The notes beneath the pieces were generated by a model that ran no database searches, had not been told where the DNA came from, and was given only the letters and a program-made list of their open reading frames with translations. This document shows positions 27,901-36,857 of a DNA stretch of 64,000 nt, piece after piece. Numbering within the stretch: the first letter of the stretch is position 1; the number at the start of each line of letters is the position of its first letter. Source of the stretch: Kosakonia oryzendophytica (GTDB lineage: Bacteria > Pseudomonadota > Gammaproteobacteria > Enterobacterales > Enterobacteriaceae); NCBI RefSeq assembly GCF_900094925.1, contig NZ_FMAY01000011.1, positions 1 to 64,000 of the forward strand, given 5' to 3'. The position numbers and the translations under genes were made by a program.

Positions 27901-28511
27901 TTGATGAGCTGGATGCCGCCTGCGTTAATGACACCCTGAGCAGAATTGCCGTTAACGGCTTGTACACCGCCATTGTTAATAATCGTCTGGCTTGCCACCC
28001 CACTCTGTAGCACAGTTTGCACACCGCCAGCACCGACAATGGTGCCATTTGCCCTACCGGCGACCGCCTGCTTGCCACCGCTGTTAAGTTGCGAACCTGT
28101 TGCCGTCCCGTCCACTTCAACAATTTGTGCCCCGTCAGTGATAACGGTCCCGGTCGTCTGACCGTTCTGACGCACAATCTGCGAACCGCCATTCTGAACG
28201 CGGGTATCCACGGTCTGGCCGCCCGCCACTATCTGGGTACCGCGGTTGCCAATAGTATGGTTGGTGGCTAACCCACCGGTGCGCACGTTCTGTACCCCCT
28301 CCTGTACCACCTCATCCCGCGTCGAACCAGTGACATCCGGGGTGAACGCCATCGCCCCGCTGCTTGCAAACATGCCGCCCACCGCAGCCGAGATCAACAC
28401 CGCGCCACTTGCACGCTTGCCTTTCGCCCTGGTCAGTTCTGAAACCACCACGAACGCCCGCTGAATGTCATTCCACACCAGCCGGTAACTGCAGTTAAGA
28501 CTTTTCTTCAT
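21981..28511 (-). CDS. AIDA-I/TibA-like autotransporter with strand-loop-strand repeats
   Basis: A 2176-residue type Va autotransporter. The N terminus is an extended signal peptide (YRLVWNDIQRAFVVVSEL motif, residues 9-26) cleaved about residue 55 (GAMA). The passenger, about residues 70-1550, consists of 17-19-residue strand-loop-strand repeats ending in GGxQ. A PATR-like segment (SGNGTLYKEGDNTLTLSG, around 1660-1690) precedes the linker, and a beta-barrel of about 300 residues closes the protein with terminal LKVGF. Such repeats are the substrate of autotransporter heptosyltransferases, one of which is encoded 31 bases upstream. Relatives act in adhesion, aggregation and biofilm. No frameshift was seen across 6.5 kb. 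Confidence 0.95.
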   Translation of the reverse strand: MKKSLNCSYRLVWNDIQRAFVVVSELTRAKGKRASGAVLISAAVGGMFASSGAMAFTPDVTGSTRDEVVQEGVQNVRTGGLATNHTIGNRGTQIVAGGQTVDTRVQNGGSQIVRQNGQTTGTVITDGAQIVEVDGTATGSQLNSGGKQAVAGRANGTIVGAGGVQTVLQSGVASQTIINNGGVQAVNGNSAQGVINAGGIQLINSGGFSQDATVNSGGVQHVNVGGSAADTAIFGGGKQVVAGTVSGAHLNDGGAQLVQQTGKATGTIINNRGTQTVDGTAISAVVNDGGTQLVHSGALAAGTAVNSGGVQHINQGGAASDGVVFGGGTQVVAGTASGTSVNDGGAQLVQKTGKSTGTIINNRGTQTVDGQAISSIVNAGGTQQINRGGLATGGVVNTGGLQHISEGGAASDAILLGGTQLVEGTASGTVINNGGLQQIHASGMSSDAVVNAGGEQDVDGVSFSAEVNDGGLQKVRSGGAASSAVINSGGIQNVLSGGATAFTTLLGGIQQLAGVAADTIIGAGGVQHVQVGGSATGSLINDGGLQRVDGTATSSVIYNGGTQLVNRGGLADNATVNSGGLQHINEGGAASDTTVFGGGRQVVAGTASGTSINDGAYQLVQATGKATDTIISSGGTQAVDGTAISAVVNESGVQLIHSGALATGSLVNSGGLQHINEGGAASDALLFGGTQIVEGTASNTRVDSGGVQQVHVTGKTTDSKIYDGGFQDVDGTANGTIVYTGGKQVIRSGGHANNTRVDKDGVQIVRANGAASKTTLLGGTQQVAGLADDTVIGDGGIQHVQVGGLATGSLINSGGLQRVDGSATSAVVNNGGVQLVNRGGLAAGSIINSGGLQHINLGGAASDGTIFGGGKQLVAGTASGTSISDGGLQIVQATGKTTNTIINSGGVQSVDGDSTSSVVRNGGTQLVNKGGLATDTTVNSGGLQHINLGGSAAGGTIFGGGKQVVAGTASGTSLNDGAYQIVTTSGKAVSTLINSGGVQSVDGNATSAVVRNGGTQLVNKGGLAAGTTVNSGGVQHISLGGAASDGTVFGGGTQLVEGSASGTSISDGGVQLVTKSGQASGTLINSGGVQRVDGQSFDAVINNGGLQIVDPYGWSRQSVINAGGTQILSNAAVAISTVLNGGEQHINNGAKSFAARLLGGTQNIGSGGQAFETRVEKGGVQNVNSGGYTYGGTISTGGRQNVASGGVTDFTFIDGGLQVVDGTSIVSIVKNGGRQVINKNANAEVSVVIDGGIQEVFGTTTGSEITNAEQRIYDGGAATSTVLSDGAVQGIYDGAVVTDTRNRNSIQNLYSGGRAENTLMDNFAVQNIAAGATAVKTSMINSSQQNVRGSAVDTELSANGVQNIYRGGTATRTTLYERGIQNIYSGGSSVLAVIQAGGIQNVLNGGTSISTTINDGGTQNVSSGGTVISTIIREGGIQNVNDGAIVIDNMVVGDQVVNKGGTVASSTVSENGTQSVSFGGTAIATTVSKGGAQFVRAGGVADLTAIERGGILALEDGATVTNINLNSGAALMAGTDTSLTGTNALGSFSIANSVAENVLLENGGLLLVAADGTANNTVVSENGTLSVAEGGMLTGVTQVNDGATLAGNVNNSGELHITTDTSNNTINAAISGNGTLYKEGDNTLTLSGVLDQSGGTYLQSGTLVFSGLDAVTDIIAQRGTSLQLTNGTSLTGMIDPTDLTIDAGSNWLMTANSLLNNLTLGGSIDFQAPTGTFVPKTLTVTNLVGNGGTITLNTLFNGNTAVSDSLVLDGGTATGNTQIAIRSQGGLGARTTGNGIQVVNAINGATTTDDAFSLSGSLQAGAYNYTLQQGSADQSWYLTTADAGSNENGPQNYRSAMYLYNSIYAQAMDYDSALLGSLDARRYAARTAAESGSNMWARFQAGQMSHDHGSNDLRSGNTPDSKGGYTFLQIGSDLWQGSASTMEWTVGVYGAAGLSAVDVQRNNKSKAGTVRDDAYSGGLYLNGVHESGWWMDVVAQGTRHNFDTNPRDGDGLKTHGWGYLGSVETGLPFEIGGGLVLEPQVQYQYRGVNLKEGNDDVANVQFGDGHSQQVRAGLRLGNNATLKETGKPVPVSWWVRPSFIQTFDSKGTLNVNAPGVAGSEVAFNPDQDGTAAALDVGIDGQIRDNVTLGVRAGYTRSINDAGTGGYGGQITLKVGF
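25134..27851 (-). repeat. Ten tandem 270/273-bp super-repeats within the autotransporter passenger
   Basis: Five strand-loop-strand units of 19, 17, 19, 17 and 19 residues make a 91-residue block that recurs ten times. Block headers read HVNVGGSAAD, HINQGGAASD, HISEGGAASD and so on. Four blocks have a header unit one residue shorter (LLGGTQ-type instead of FGGGTQ). The first header starts at 27851 and the tenth at 25406, a distance of exactly 2445 bases, equal to five intervals of 273 and four of 270. The blocks differ in sequence, so they are old but kept in register. Confidence 0.9.
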
Positions 28512-28542
28512 TTTAATGTCCTCGAAACCCTTCCCTCATCCG

Positions 28543-29799
28543 TCAGGCGGCGTGTTGATTGGGGTCTGCAAATGCTGTTGTTTTGATGCCAAAGGGATCG
28601 CTTTGCAGGGCAATCAGCCGACGAAGATGGCCGATGACCTGCTTGCCAGTGATAAAACGTGTGCATTCGTACTGGCGTTCCGTGCCTTTGTGGCGCGGAC
28701 ACCAGAAATAGTCCTGATGATCAAAATTAAACCGCACGTCATCCCAGCAGCCGTTGCAGACATGCGTGTTGATGACGCGCCAGGGGGTATGAAATTCGCT
28801 GTTAGGCAGGCTGAATCCACTGATTAGCACCACCGGAATACGGCAGCCCCAGGCAAGCCAGGAGAGACCGCTGCCGAGGCCGATAAAGAATTCGGCGTGC
28901 TCCAGCAGCGCCACGCGGTCTGCGAGGGGCAGATTGCCGGTGAAGTCTTCCGCGCCGTGGGGGATTTTGTTCCAAATGTAACCGCGCCCTACCACGCGCT
29001 CTTTGTCGATACACAGCACGCGGTAGCCCTGCTCTTTGAGATAGTCGATCACTTCATGCCAGCCGCTGCCGTTGTTCCAGAATTTGGCTTGGCTGGTGGA
29101 CTGAGTCGCAATGCAGACGTAGGGTTCGGCGATACGACGTGAGCTACGCTGGCGCAGATCCGGAACGATTTCCGTGGGGTCGACACCGAGAATATGACCG
29201 GCGCTGCGGTGCAGACCAACGGCTCGAAAATCAAATGGTTGCTTGTTGAGATCGCCGTGAAAAAACAGCCCGACGCGCCAACTGGCATAGGGCGGCTCAC
29301 TCACGCCCGGCCCGGTCTGCCAGGCTTCAGGAGTAAAACAATTGAGTTGTGGATAGACAGGTTTAAAAAGATCGACGATGGGCTGTGCCATGGTGCAATC
29401 AACGTTGCATTGGTACGTCTGTCGAAAGCGTTCGGCGTAAGGTACCCAGCCAATGAGATCGCCCAGCGTACCGCAGGGAAATGAGACCAGCACCTTTTTG
29501 CCATGCATATCCAGAACGTGATCCAGCACGGGTTCCGACTGAACACCGTCCCAGACTCGCAGACGAAACCGCACATAATACTTTTTTGTGCTGATCACCC
29601 AGCCCTGTGCGACATCGTCGGAAAAGAGGATATTTCCCGTTTCTTCATCGCTTATTTCTACCCGCCAGTTGCCGGGCGGTAACAGTAACCGGGCACCGTC
29701 ATTAAAATCATACAGGATACCCATTGGCCCCTGCTGAGTAGGGAATTCTGGCGGTGAAATAAAAGCATATCCATGACCAACCACTGCGGAAGTCGTCAT
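28543..29799 (-). CDS. Autotransporter O-heptosyltransferase (TibC/Aah family)
   Basis: A 418-residue enzyme of the iron-containing dodecameric heptosyltransferase family that modifies serines of strand-loop-strand autotransporters using ADP-heptose in the cytoplasm. The N-terminal beta-sheet domain (FPTQQGPMGILYDFNDGARL) and the catalytic Asp114 in GTLGDLIGW match TibC. Four cysteines, Cys348, Cys351, Cys367 and Cys379 (HVCNGCW, WCPRH, YECTR), form the family's structural iron site. The order enzyme then autotransporter matches aah-aidA and tibC-tibA. A C. rodentium pair of this kind is needed for colonisation, by recall. Confidence 0.92.
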   Translation of the reverse strand: MTTSAVVGHGYAFISPPEFPTQQGPMGILYDFNDGARLLLPPGNWRVEISDEETGNILFSDDVAQGWVISTKKYYVRFRLRVWDGVQSEPVLDHVLDMHGKKVLVSFPCGTLGDLIGWVPYAERFRQTYQCNVDCTMAQPIVDLFKPVYPQLNCFTPEAWQTGPGVSEPPYASWRVGLFFHGDLNKQPFDFRAVGLHRSAGHILGVDPTEIVPDLRQRSSRRIAEPYVCIATQSTSQAKFWNNGSGWHEVIDYLKEQGYRVLCIDKERVVGRGYIWNKIPHGAEDFTGNLPLADRVALLEHAEFFIGLGSGLSWLAWGCRIPVVLISGFSLPNSEFHTPWRVINTHVCNGCWDDVRFNFDHQDYFWCPRHKGTERQYECTRFITGKQVIGHLRRLIALQSDPFGIKTTAFADPNQHAA

Positions 29800-30797
29800 C
29801 GCCCAACCTTAATCATGAGTAAAAGCATTAAATAAGGCTGGCAGTAAATAATAATCAGGCACCAGCCGACCTCCGGATGCAATAATCCAGAGCGAATGTC
29901 TTCATAAATTTATTGAGTCTCGTTAAGAGTCGATTAATGGTAGTAATAAGGAGACTTATTGCAAATTCTTTCTAAAATTTAAGATCTTTGTATATCAATA
30001 ACTTAGTTTTTTTATTGTATTTAGGCACCCTTCACTTAACATAGAAAAAACAACGAGTTAAATCTCAGGAAGAGCAAATATTTTAGGATTATCCTTAAAG
30101 CAAACTTAGTGCAAAAAAGTGATATCTACTGAAAATATGAAATATATCCGCGCCTTTTCAGGTAGCCTCTACGAGAATATATCCACCTCGCTAAGATCAC
30201 AGATGGAGTAAAGCCAATCCGCCTCGCTAGTTATTTAAAAAGCGAGCCAACGCACTCTTTTTATTTAATTCTCACCTATGTATTTTTACGTCAAATAATA
30301 AACGGAACAATCCGATTGATTATTTTTAACGCAACAAAAATGTGAGAATAAATCAATCTGTATACACCAGAGAAATAACGTTGCCGTCGAGTGGGTCAAA
30401 CTGATGTCAACACTATGGCCAGGCCCCATACCGCCTCGCTTATGCAACGGTTGCGCAATTTTGTGATAACGGTTACACAACAAAATGATGATGACGAGAA
30501 ATTCGCATTTTGAAACAGCGTTTTTAATTCCTTTCTGTCAAGGTGGACGCTATAATGCCGCCATCCTAATTTGAATGGATTCAGCTGATTGAACTTTAAA
30601 ACAAATAACTCACATCATTTTTTCCCCGAGCTGGCTGAATCTCAGGCACACATTACTCTGCACGCTTTTTTGATGTCACCTATCCTTAGGCTGTGGCATC
30701 GCTCTTTTCGCAACACAGGTTTGACTCCGGAGCCGTGCGCTACCCGGAGCGTGATTTCCATATCCTTCTCAACTCAAACTTAAAGACCAGAACTGTC
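29800..30797. other. AT-rich intergenic region, heptosyltransferase/pykF divergent promoters
   Basis: Nearly 1 kb without a credible gene. The left 650 bases are strikingly AT-rich, with runs of A and T, and probably hold the promoter and H-NS nucleation region of the autotransporter operon. The right part carries the pykF promoter (TATAAT at 30552-30557), the Cra-like site and a leader of about 230 bases. A 65-codon minus-strand frame at 30286-30483 shows no family features. Confidence 0.6.
30572..30586. promoter_or_regulatory. Cra (FruR) site of pykF
   Basis: Read on the minus strand, GCTGAATCCATTCAA matches the Cra consensus (GCTGAATCGNTTCA). It lies just downstream of the pykF -10 element, the position in which Cra represses this glycolytic gene. 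Confidence 0.75.
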
Positions 30798-32210
30798 ATG
30801 AAAAAGACCAAAATTGTTTGCACCATCGGTCCAAAAACCGAATCCGAAGAGATGCTGGCGAAGATGCTGGACGCGGGCATGAACGTCATGCGTTTGAACT
30901 TCTCTCACGGCGACTATGCGGAACACGGCCAGCGCATCAAAAACCTGCGCAACGTGATGAGCAAAACCGGTAAAAAAGCGGCGATTCTGCTGGACACTAA
31001 AGGTCCGGAAATCCGCACCATCAAACTGGAAGGCGGCAACGATGTTTCGCTGAAAGCGGGCCAGACCTTCACCTTCACCACCGACAAATCCATTGTGGGT
31101 AACGCTGATACCGTTGCGGTGACCTACGAAGGTTTCACCACCGACCTGAACGTTGGCAACACGGTGCTGGTGGACGATGGTCTGATCGGCATGGAAGTGA
31201 CTGCCATCGAAGGCAACAAAGTTATCTGTAAAGTACTGAATAACGGCGACCTCGGCGAAAATAAAGGCGTTAACCTGCCGGGCGTTTCCATCGCCCTGCC
31301 GGCGCTGGCTGAAAAAGATAAGCAAGACCTGATCTTTGGTTGCGAACAAGGCGTTGACTTTGTTGCCGCATCCTTTATCCGTAAACGTTCTGACGTGGTT
31401 GAAATCCGTGAGCATCTGAAAGCGCACGGTGGCGAACACATTCAGATCATCTCCAAAATCGAAAACCAGGAAGGCCTGAATAACTTCGACGAAATCCTCG
31501 AAGCATCCGACGGCATCATGGTTGCGCGTGGCGACCTGGGCGTTGAAATCCCGGTTGAAGAAGTGATCTTCGCGCAGAAGATGATGATCGAAAAATGTAT
31601 CCGCGCGCGCAAAGTGGTCATTACTGCGACCCAGATGCTGGACTCTATGATCAAAAACCCGCGTCCGACCCGCGCTGAAGCTGGCGACGTGGCGAACGCC
31701 ATCCTCGACGGTACCGACGCAGTTATGCTGTCTGGCGAATCCGCAAAAGGTAAATATCCGCTGGAAGCTGTGACCATTATGGCTACCATCTGCGAACGTA
31801 CCGACCGCGTGATGACCAGCCGCCTGGACTTCAACAACGACAGCCGCAAACTGCGCATTACCGAAGCCGTATGTCGTGGTGCGGTTGAGACGGCTGAAAA
31901 ACTGGAAGCCCCGTTGATTGTGGTTGCAACCCAGGGCGGTAAATCCGCACGCGCAGTACGCAAATATTTCCCGGATGCCACTATTCTGGCGCTGACCACC
32001 AACGAAGTGACCGCGCGTCAGCTGGTGCTGAGCAAAGGCGTTGTTGCGCAGCTGGTGAAAGAGATCTCCTCTACCGATGATTTCTACCGTCTGGGTAAAG
32101 AAGTGGCGCTGGAAAGCGGCCTGGCGGCCAAAGGCGACGTTGTGGTAATGGTTTCTGGTGCACTGGTTCCAAGCGGCACGACCAACACGGCCTCTGTCCA
32201 CGTTCTGTAA
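30798..32210 (+). CDS. pykF: Pyruvate kinase I
   Basis: A 470-residue fructose-1,6-bisphosphate-activated pyruvate kinase, the same length as E. coli PykF. The start is ATG 30798 ([16 protein letters not shown]); a longer open frame through the leader is not coding. The signature [18 protein letters not shown] contains the catalytic lysine. It makes pyruvate and ATP from phosphoenolpyruvate. Its opposite enzyme, ppsA, lies 24 kb away with a similar Cra site, so the two are reciprocally controlled. Terminator follows. Confidence 0.98.
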   Translation: MKKTKIVCTIGPKTESEEMLAKMLDAGMNVMRLNFSHGDYAEHGQRIKNLRNVMSKTGKKAAILLDTKGPEIRTIKLEGGNDVSLKAGQTFTFTTDKSIVGNADTVAVTYEGFTTDLNVGNTVLVDDGLIGMEVTAIEGNKVICKVLNNGDLGENKGVNLPGVSIALPALAEKDKQDLIFGCEQGVDFVAASFIRKRSDVVEIREHLKAHGGEHIQIISKIENQEGLNNFDEILEASDGIMVARGDLGVEIPVEEVIFAQKMMIEKCIRARKVVITATQMLDSMIKNPRPTRAEAGDVANAILDGTDAVMLSGESAKGKYPLEAVTIMATICERTDRVMTSRLDFNNDSRKLRITEAVCRGAVETAEKLEAPLIVVATQGGKSARAVRKYFPDATILALTTNEVTARQLVLSKGVVAQLVKEISSTDDFYRLGKEVALESGLAAKGDVVVMVSGALVPSGTTNTASVHVL

Positions 32211-32234
32211 TATAGTCAAACATTACAGACTGAT

Positions 32235-32264
32235 TAAAAAAGCGCCCTTGCGGCGCTTTTTTTA
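32235..32264 (+). terminator. pykF terminator
   Basis: AAAAAAGCGCC-CTTGC-GGCGCTTTTTTT, 25 bases past the pykF stop, with clean A and T runs. Confidence 0.88.
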
Positions 32265-32446
32265 TATTCCGGTAACCACTCAAAATAAAAAATCAAATCG
32301 GATTTCACTATTTAAGCCCGGCATTATCTAAGATGAATCCGATGGAAGCCTGCTGTTTTAACACGCGTTTTTTAACCTTTTATTCAAAGTCGGTGCTTCT
32401 TTGAGCGAACGATCAAATTTAAGGGCATTCCCATCAAAAAAATATT

Positions 32447-32474
32447 CTCAACATAAAAAAGTTTGTGTAATACT
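32447..32474 (+). promoter_or_regulatory. lpp promoter
   Basis: The region with ATTCTCAACATAAAAAAG and TAATACT is almost identical to the strong E. coli lpp promoter and is followed by the conserved leader CTACATGGAGATTAACTCAA and ribosome site AGAGGGTATTAATAATG. Confidence 0.8.
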
Positions 32475-32506
32475 TGTAACGCTACATGGAGATTAACTCA
32501 ATCTAG

Positions 32507-32755
<249 letters not shown>

Positions 32756-32770
32756 GAGTTCCTGTGTTGA

Positions 32771-32799
32771 AATGGCGCACGTAGTGCGCCATTTTTTTT
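32771..32799. terminator. lpp terminator
   Basis: AATGGCGCAC-GTA-GTGCGCCATT followed by seven T residues, 15 bases past the lpp stop; it ends just before the convergent ldtE stop. Confidence 0.9.
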
Positions 32800-32821
32800 G
32801 CCTGCCATTCCCCTTCCTTAT

Positions 32822-33838
32822 CTACTGCGTTATCGCCCTCTGTCCCGTTTCCGCATTCATTGCCGCGGCTTCTGCGCTGTTCTGCACCGATAACACACTT
32901 TCCGGATTCACCGCTGCGGATTTCCTCGACGCTACAGCAACCGGATAACCTGCGCGACGATTCAGCGCCTTCTCGATCAGCTTCTTGTCACCACCGGACT
33001 GGTTAATAAACGTAGCCAGCGCAGGAGAAAGCTGGATGGGCACCCGCTGAGTATCTTCTTCCACCGTCTGCGACAACGGACGATGAACTTCAATATAGTG
33101 CCTGCCATCGGGCTCCACGGCGTATTTCACCGGCTCGTTGATGATGGTCACCCGAGTCCCAGCGGAGACCTGAGCAAACAACGCCTGAATATCCGGCGCG
33201 CTCATACGCATACAGCCAGAACTGACCCGCAACCCGACGCTGTCAGGCGCATTGGTGCCATGAATGAGATATTCGCCATGACCAATGCCCAAACGCAGCG
33301 CAAAGCGACCCAGCGGGTTATGTGGCCCGGCGGGCACCACGGGTGGCAATTCAATGCCATTGGCCAGTGAGCGCGCACGTATGCCGACTGTTGGCGTCCA
33401 GGTTGGGTTAGGGATCTTCTGGCTAACTCGGGTCACAGAAACTGGCGTTTCCAGTCCTTGTTGACCGATACCGATCGGGTAGACCTGCACACTGTTTTTT
33501 CCCGGCGGGAAATAGTACAGCCGCAGCTCAGCCAGATTCACCACAATGCCCTCACGGGGCGTATCCGGTAACAGCATTTGCGACGGAATGGTCACCACCG
33601 TACCGGGACGAGGAACCGGCGCAATCGTGTCATTCGCCTCCAGGATCAGCATCGCTGCGGTATCAAAATGCCGCGCAATGGCCTGCAGATTTTTATCCTC
33701 CGCTCTGACGGTCCAGGTTTGATTTTCGCCAATGAGACGGCTGCCATCCGGCGGCAGAACGTATTCCGCTGCATGGGCCAGTTGTATAGCGCTAAAAGCG
33801 CCGAAAAGACATAAGGAAAGAAGAGACGCGCGTTTCAT
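32822..33838 (-). CDS. ldtE: L,D-transpeptidase LdtE (YnhG)
   Basis: A 338-residue precursor (E. coli 334 aa) with a signal peptide ending about AHA (residue 23), a LysM-like domain (about 40-85, [17 protein letters not shown]) and a YkuD catalytic domain. The catalytic motif is HGTNAP...SSGCMRM with the nucleophilic cysteine in SGCMRM. LdtE makes mDAP-mDAP (3-3) crosslinks in the periplasm, supporting envelope repair when lipopolysaccharide transport fails. It is convergent with lpp. Confidence 0.95.
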   Translation of the reverse strand: MKRASLLSLCLFGAFSAIQLAHAAEYVLPPDGSRLIGENQTWTVRAEDKNLQAIARHFDTAAMLILEANDTIAPVPRPGTVVTIPSQMLLPDTPREGIVVNLAELRLYYFPPGKNSVQVYPIGIGQQGLETPVSVTRVSQKIPNPTWTPTVGIRARSLANGIELPPVVPAGPHNPLGRFALRLGIGHGEYLIHGTNAPDSVGLRVSSGCMRMSAPDIQALFAQVSAGTRVTIINEPVKYAVEPDGRHYIEVHRPLSQTVEEDTQRVPIQLSPALATFINQSGGDKKLIEKALNRRAGYPVAVASRKSAAVNPESVLSVQNSAEAAAMNAETGQRAITQ

Positions 33839-33937
33839 ACTGACGTTCCTGTATTCACCGGCAGGCTGCCGGAAAGCTGAAAATCCATGCGAGACGGGGA
33901 TCGCCTCGCGTAACAGGATGAAAGCTGTCTTTTGAGT

Positions 33938-34354
33938 TTAGCTAATGTTTGCCGCTTTGTTGCGTATCGCGCGGATCATTGCTTCAAGCCCTTGCGAGCG
34001 GGAGGGAGTAAGATGCTGGGTTAACGACAACTGTTCGAACCACGGACGCACATCAAAGGCCACAATATCCTGCGCTGTCATTTGCTGATAAAGCACAAAC
34101 ACAATGGCAATCAACCCCTTAACGATCGCGGCGTCGCTGTCGCCTGACAGTTCAATCACACCCGCGTCGTTGCGCTGCATGACGATCCACACCTGACTCT
34201 GGCAACCCTGAATAATGTTGTCCGGGTTATGGCCCTCCTCGCTCAGGTCCGGCAGGCGTTGTCCCAGTTCGATAATATAGAGATATTTCTCTTCCCAGTT
34301 GGCGCAGCGATTAAAATTGCGCAACAACTTCTCTTTATCCGGTAATGCAGCCAT
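33938..34354 (-). CDS. sufE: Sulfur acceptor protein SufE
   Basis: A 138-residue protein, the same length as E. coli SufE. The sulfur-accepting cysteine is in [11 protein letters not shown] (about residue 51). SufE takes persulfide from SufS and passes it to the SufBCD scaffold. It is the last gene of the suf operon, 14 bases after sufS. No defects. Confidence 0.97.
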   Translation of the reverse strand: MAALPDKEKLLRNFNRCANWEEKYLYIIELGQRLPDLSEEGHNPDNIIQGCQSQVWIVMQRNDAGVIELSGDSDAAIVKGLIAIVFVLYQQMTAQDIVAFDVRPWFEQLSLTQHLTPSRSQGLEAMIRAIRNKAANIS

Positions 34355-34368
34355 GTTCGCCTCTTACG

Positions 34369-35589
34369 TTAGCCCAGCAACTGATGAATACGTTTCAGGC
34401 CAGCTACCAGACGATCCACCTCTTCTTCTGTATTGTACATAACCAGCGATGCGCGACACATGGCCGGCACTTTATAAAACGCCATCAACGGCATGGCACA
34501 ATGGTGCCCGGTACGCACCGCAATACCGTAATTATCGAGGAAACTCCCTACGTCATAGGCGTGGTGTTTCCCCAGATTAAAAGCAATCACCCCCTGACGC
34601 TGCGCCGGGCCATACAGGGTTAAATCCGGCACCTCTGCCAGTGCAGTTAACGCGTAACGCATCAGCGTCTGCTCATATTCGCCAATGGCGTCCAGCCCAA
34701 GTCGGGTGACGTAATCAATAGCTGCGCCAAGGCCGATAATGCCGCCGGTATTGGGTGTGCCGGCTTCGAAACGCCAGGGCGCTTTGGCATAGGTGGTGCC
34801 CTCCGTCAGACTGACGGTGGCGATCATCGAACCGCCCCCTTCCCACGGCGGCATATCCTGCAGGATCGCCTCTTTCACATACAGCACGCCAATCCCTGTC
34901 GGTCCGTACAGCTTATGGCCGGAGAAGACATAAAAATCACAATCCAGCGCCTGCACGTCCACTGAATGATGCATTACGGCCTGCGCACCATCCACCAGTA
35001 CTTTCGCTCCGTGCTGATGCGCCAGTGTGATCATCTCCGCCACCGGGTTTTCGGTGCCCAGTACATTCGAAACCTGAGTGATGGCCAGCAGGCGGGTACG
35101 CTCGTCAAACAATGTGGGCAGCACGCCGAGTTGCAAGGTGCCATCCTGATTGAGCGGAATAACACGTAGTTGCGCACCGACGCGTTCACAGAGCATTTGC
35201 CACGGCACAATATTGGCGTGATGCTCCATAGCGCTGATAACTATATTGTCACCCGCGTGCACCTGGCTGTTGCCCCAGCTGTTTGCCACGAGGTTGATAC
35301 CCTCGGTCGTGCCGCGCACAAACACCAGTTCTTCCGGCAGCCGCGCGTTAAGAAACGCCGCAGCCTGCACGCGCACATTTTCCATACGTTGCGTGGCTTC
35401 TGCGCTCAACGTATGAATGCCGCGATGTACCGCGGCATAGCCGTGGCGGAAAAACGCCGCTTCGGCATCAATAACCTGATTCGGTTTTTGTGCGCTGGCG
35501 GCACTGTCGAGATATGCCAGCGGCAGTCCGTTCACTTCACGCAGCAGTACCGGGAAATCGGCACGTACGGCGTTGACGGGAAAACTCAT
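34369..35589 (-). CDS. sufS: Cysteine desulfurase SufS
   Basis: A 406-residue class II PLP-dependent cysteine desulfurase/selenocysteine lyase. The PLP lysine is in [11 protein letters not shown] (about residue 226) and the active-site cysteine in [10 protein letters not shown] (near residue 364). It removes sulfur from cysteine and hands it to SufE. It overlaps sufD by four bases, so translation is coupled. Confidence 0.97.
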   Translation of the reverse strand: MSFPVNAVRADFPVLLREVNGLPLAYLDSAASAQKPNQVIDAEAAFFRHGYAAVHRGIHTLSAEATQRMENVRVQAAAFLNARLPEELVFVRGTTEGINLVANSWGNSQVHAGDNIVISAMEHHANIVPWQMLCERVGAQLRVIPLNQDGTLQLGVLPTLFDERTRLLAITQVSNVLGTENPVAEMITLAHQHGAKVLVDGAQAVMHHSVDVQALDCDFYVFSGHKLYGPTGIGVLYVKEAILQDMPPWEGGGSMIATVSLTEGTTYAKAPWRFEAGTPNTGGIIGLGAAIDYVTRLGLDAIGEYEQTLMRYALTALAEVPDLTLYGPAQRQGVIAFNLGKHHAYDVGSFLDNYGIAVRTGHHCAMPLMAFYKVPAMCRASLVMYNTEEEVDRLVAGLKRIHQLLG

Positions 35590-36857
35590 GCTACGCCCCC
35601 TGCCAGACGCTGACTGATTCGCGCCAACACCTGATGTTTTAGCGCCTCGTCGTTGATCGCTTCCGTCAGTTCAGCGGCAAAGGCATGGATAATCATTTTT
35701 TGCGCCGCCTGCTGGTTGATCCCGCGCGAGCGCAAATAGAACATCTGCTCATCATCGATTCGCCCGATGGTGGCACCATGACTGCATTTCACATCGTCGG
35801 CGTAGATCTCCAGTTGTGGCTTGGTATCCACTTCCGCCAGACGACCGAGCAATAAATTGTTGTTGGTCATCTGTCCGTCGGTTTTGATGGCATGTTGTGC
35901 CACCTTAATTAATCCGTTAAAGACTGCCCGGCCTTTGTCGCTGACAATGGTTTTATGCAACTGGCGGCTATGACAGTAACCCTTATTATGCTCAAGCCAG
36001 GTCCGCGTATCGCACACTTCCGACTTAACCGGCATTGCCAGGCTGTTGATATTGAGCTGCGTGTTCTCGCCATTCAGTTGCGTACTGGTGTTATGTCGCA
36101 GCACTGCGCCACCGAGCAAGAAACTGTCGCTCTTTGCCGAACCGTTGTCCGCAAGCCAGATATCATTGTGCGCAAAGTGGTAGCTCGCTGGGTTTTCAAA
36201 CGCCAGCTTCACATGATGCAGATGGGCATTCGCTGCAACGCTCATCGTTAGCCGCGAGCCGGTAAAATGCGGATTGTCGTTGAGGCTGACATAGTGCTCA
36301 TAGATGGTCGCTTCCGCCCCCTGCGCCAGCGAAAGATGATGGCGATAATGCGCCGTGTTCATCTCATCCCCCGCCACTCCCTGAGTGATATGCATTAAGA
36401 GCAACGGCTTAGAAGGCCGCTGGTCTTTCGCCACCTGAATCCAGGTCACGGACTGCGCCAGACTTTCGGTTAAATGCAAAAAGATTTCCGGCTGTACCGG
36501 TGCAGGCAATTGCTGGCGGGCATCGTTAAAGGTCACATCAAAACCGGAGCCTGCGGTATCGTCGCTCAGCGCCGCATTAAAAACGCCATCAACAAACACC
36601 AGGCGCACCGCATCAACCGGCAGCGCCAGCGCGTCGCGTTGTTGCTCACTGACCGTTCCCGCCGCAACAACAAACTGGCTGCTCAGCAGGCCGTCCAGCG
36701 GCGTGTATTTCCAGTTTTCCTGTTTGCGGGTGGGTAGCCCCAGACGCAGCATCTGTTGGAGGTGCTGATGCGCCGCGTCAGAACGCGCACCACCCTGCTT
36801 TTCAAACAGGTGATGCCACTGTTGCAGCGCGTTACTGCTGTTCGGTAAGCCAGCCAT
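35586..36857 (-). CDS. sufD: Fe-S cluster assembly protein SufD
   Basis: A 423-residue beta-helix scaffold subunit that pairs with SufB and two SufC in the SufBC2D complex. The functional His in [12 protein letters not shown] (near residue 360) is present. It overlaps sufC by 26 bases at its start, a tight operon arrangement identical to E. coli. It acts in iron acquisition by the complex. Confidence 0.97.
   Translation of the reverse strand: MAGLPNSSNALQQWHHLFEKQGGARSDAAHQHLQQMLRLGLPTRKQENWKYTPLDGLLSSQFVVAAGTVSEQQRDALALPVDAVRLVFVDGVFNAALSDDTAGSGFDVTFNDARQQLPAPVQPEIFLHLTESLAQSVTWIQVAKDQRPSKPLLLMHITQGVAGDEMNTAHYRHHLSLAQGAEATIYEHYVSLNDNPHFTGSRLTMSVAANAHLHHVKLAFENPASYHFAHNDIWLADNGSAKSDSFLLGGAVLRHNTSTQLNGENTQLNINSLAMPVKSEVCDTRTWLEHNKGYCHSRQLHKTIVSDKGRAVFNGLIKVAQHAIKTDGQMTNNNLLLGRLAEVDTKPQLEIYADDVKCSHGATIGRIDDEQMFYLRSRGINQQAAQKMIIHAFAAELTEAINDEALKHQVLARISQRLAGGVA

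Noticed and set aside
22005..28464. Long plus-strand open frames opposite the autotransporter (for example 22005-23399 and 27192-28010).
   Set aside because: They mirror the highly repetitive, GC-biased minus-strand gene; none has a ribosome site, signal or recognised family feature.
21981..28511. Tandem GGxQ repeats considered a possible CRISPR or minisatellite array.
   Set aside because: The repeats are in frame, coding and diverged, with a signal peptide and a terminal barrel; no spacers or cas genes.
30286..30483. 65-codon minus-strand frame in the AT-rich gap before pykF.
   Set aside because: No ribosome site, no known family, and it runs through the pykF upstream region.
30780..32219. 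479-codon minus-strand frame opposite pykF.
   Set aside because: It is a codon-bias shadow of the highly expressed pykF gene, a well-known artefact for strongly biased genes.
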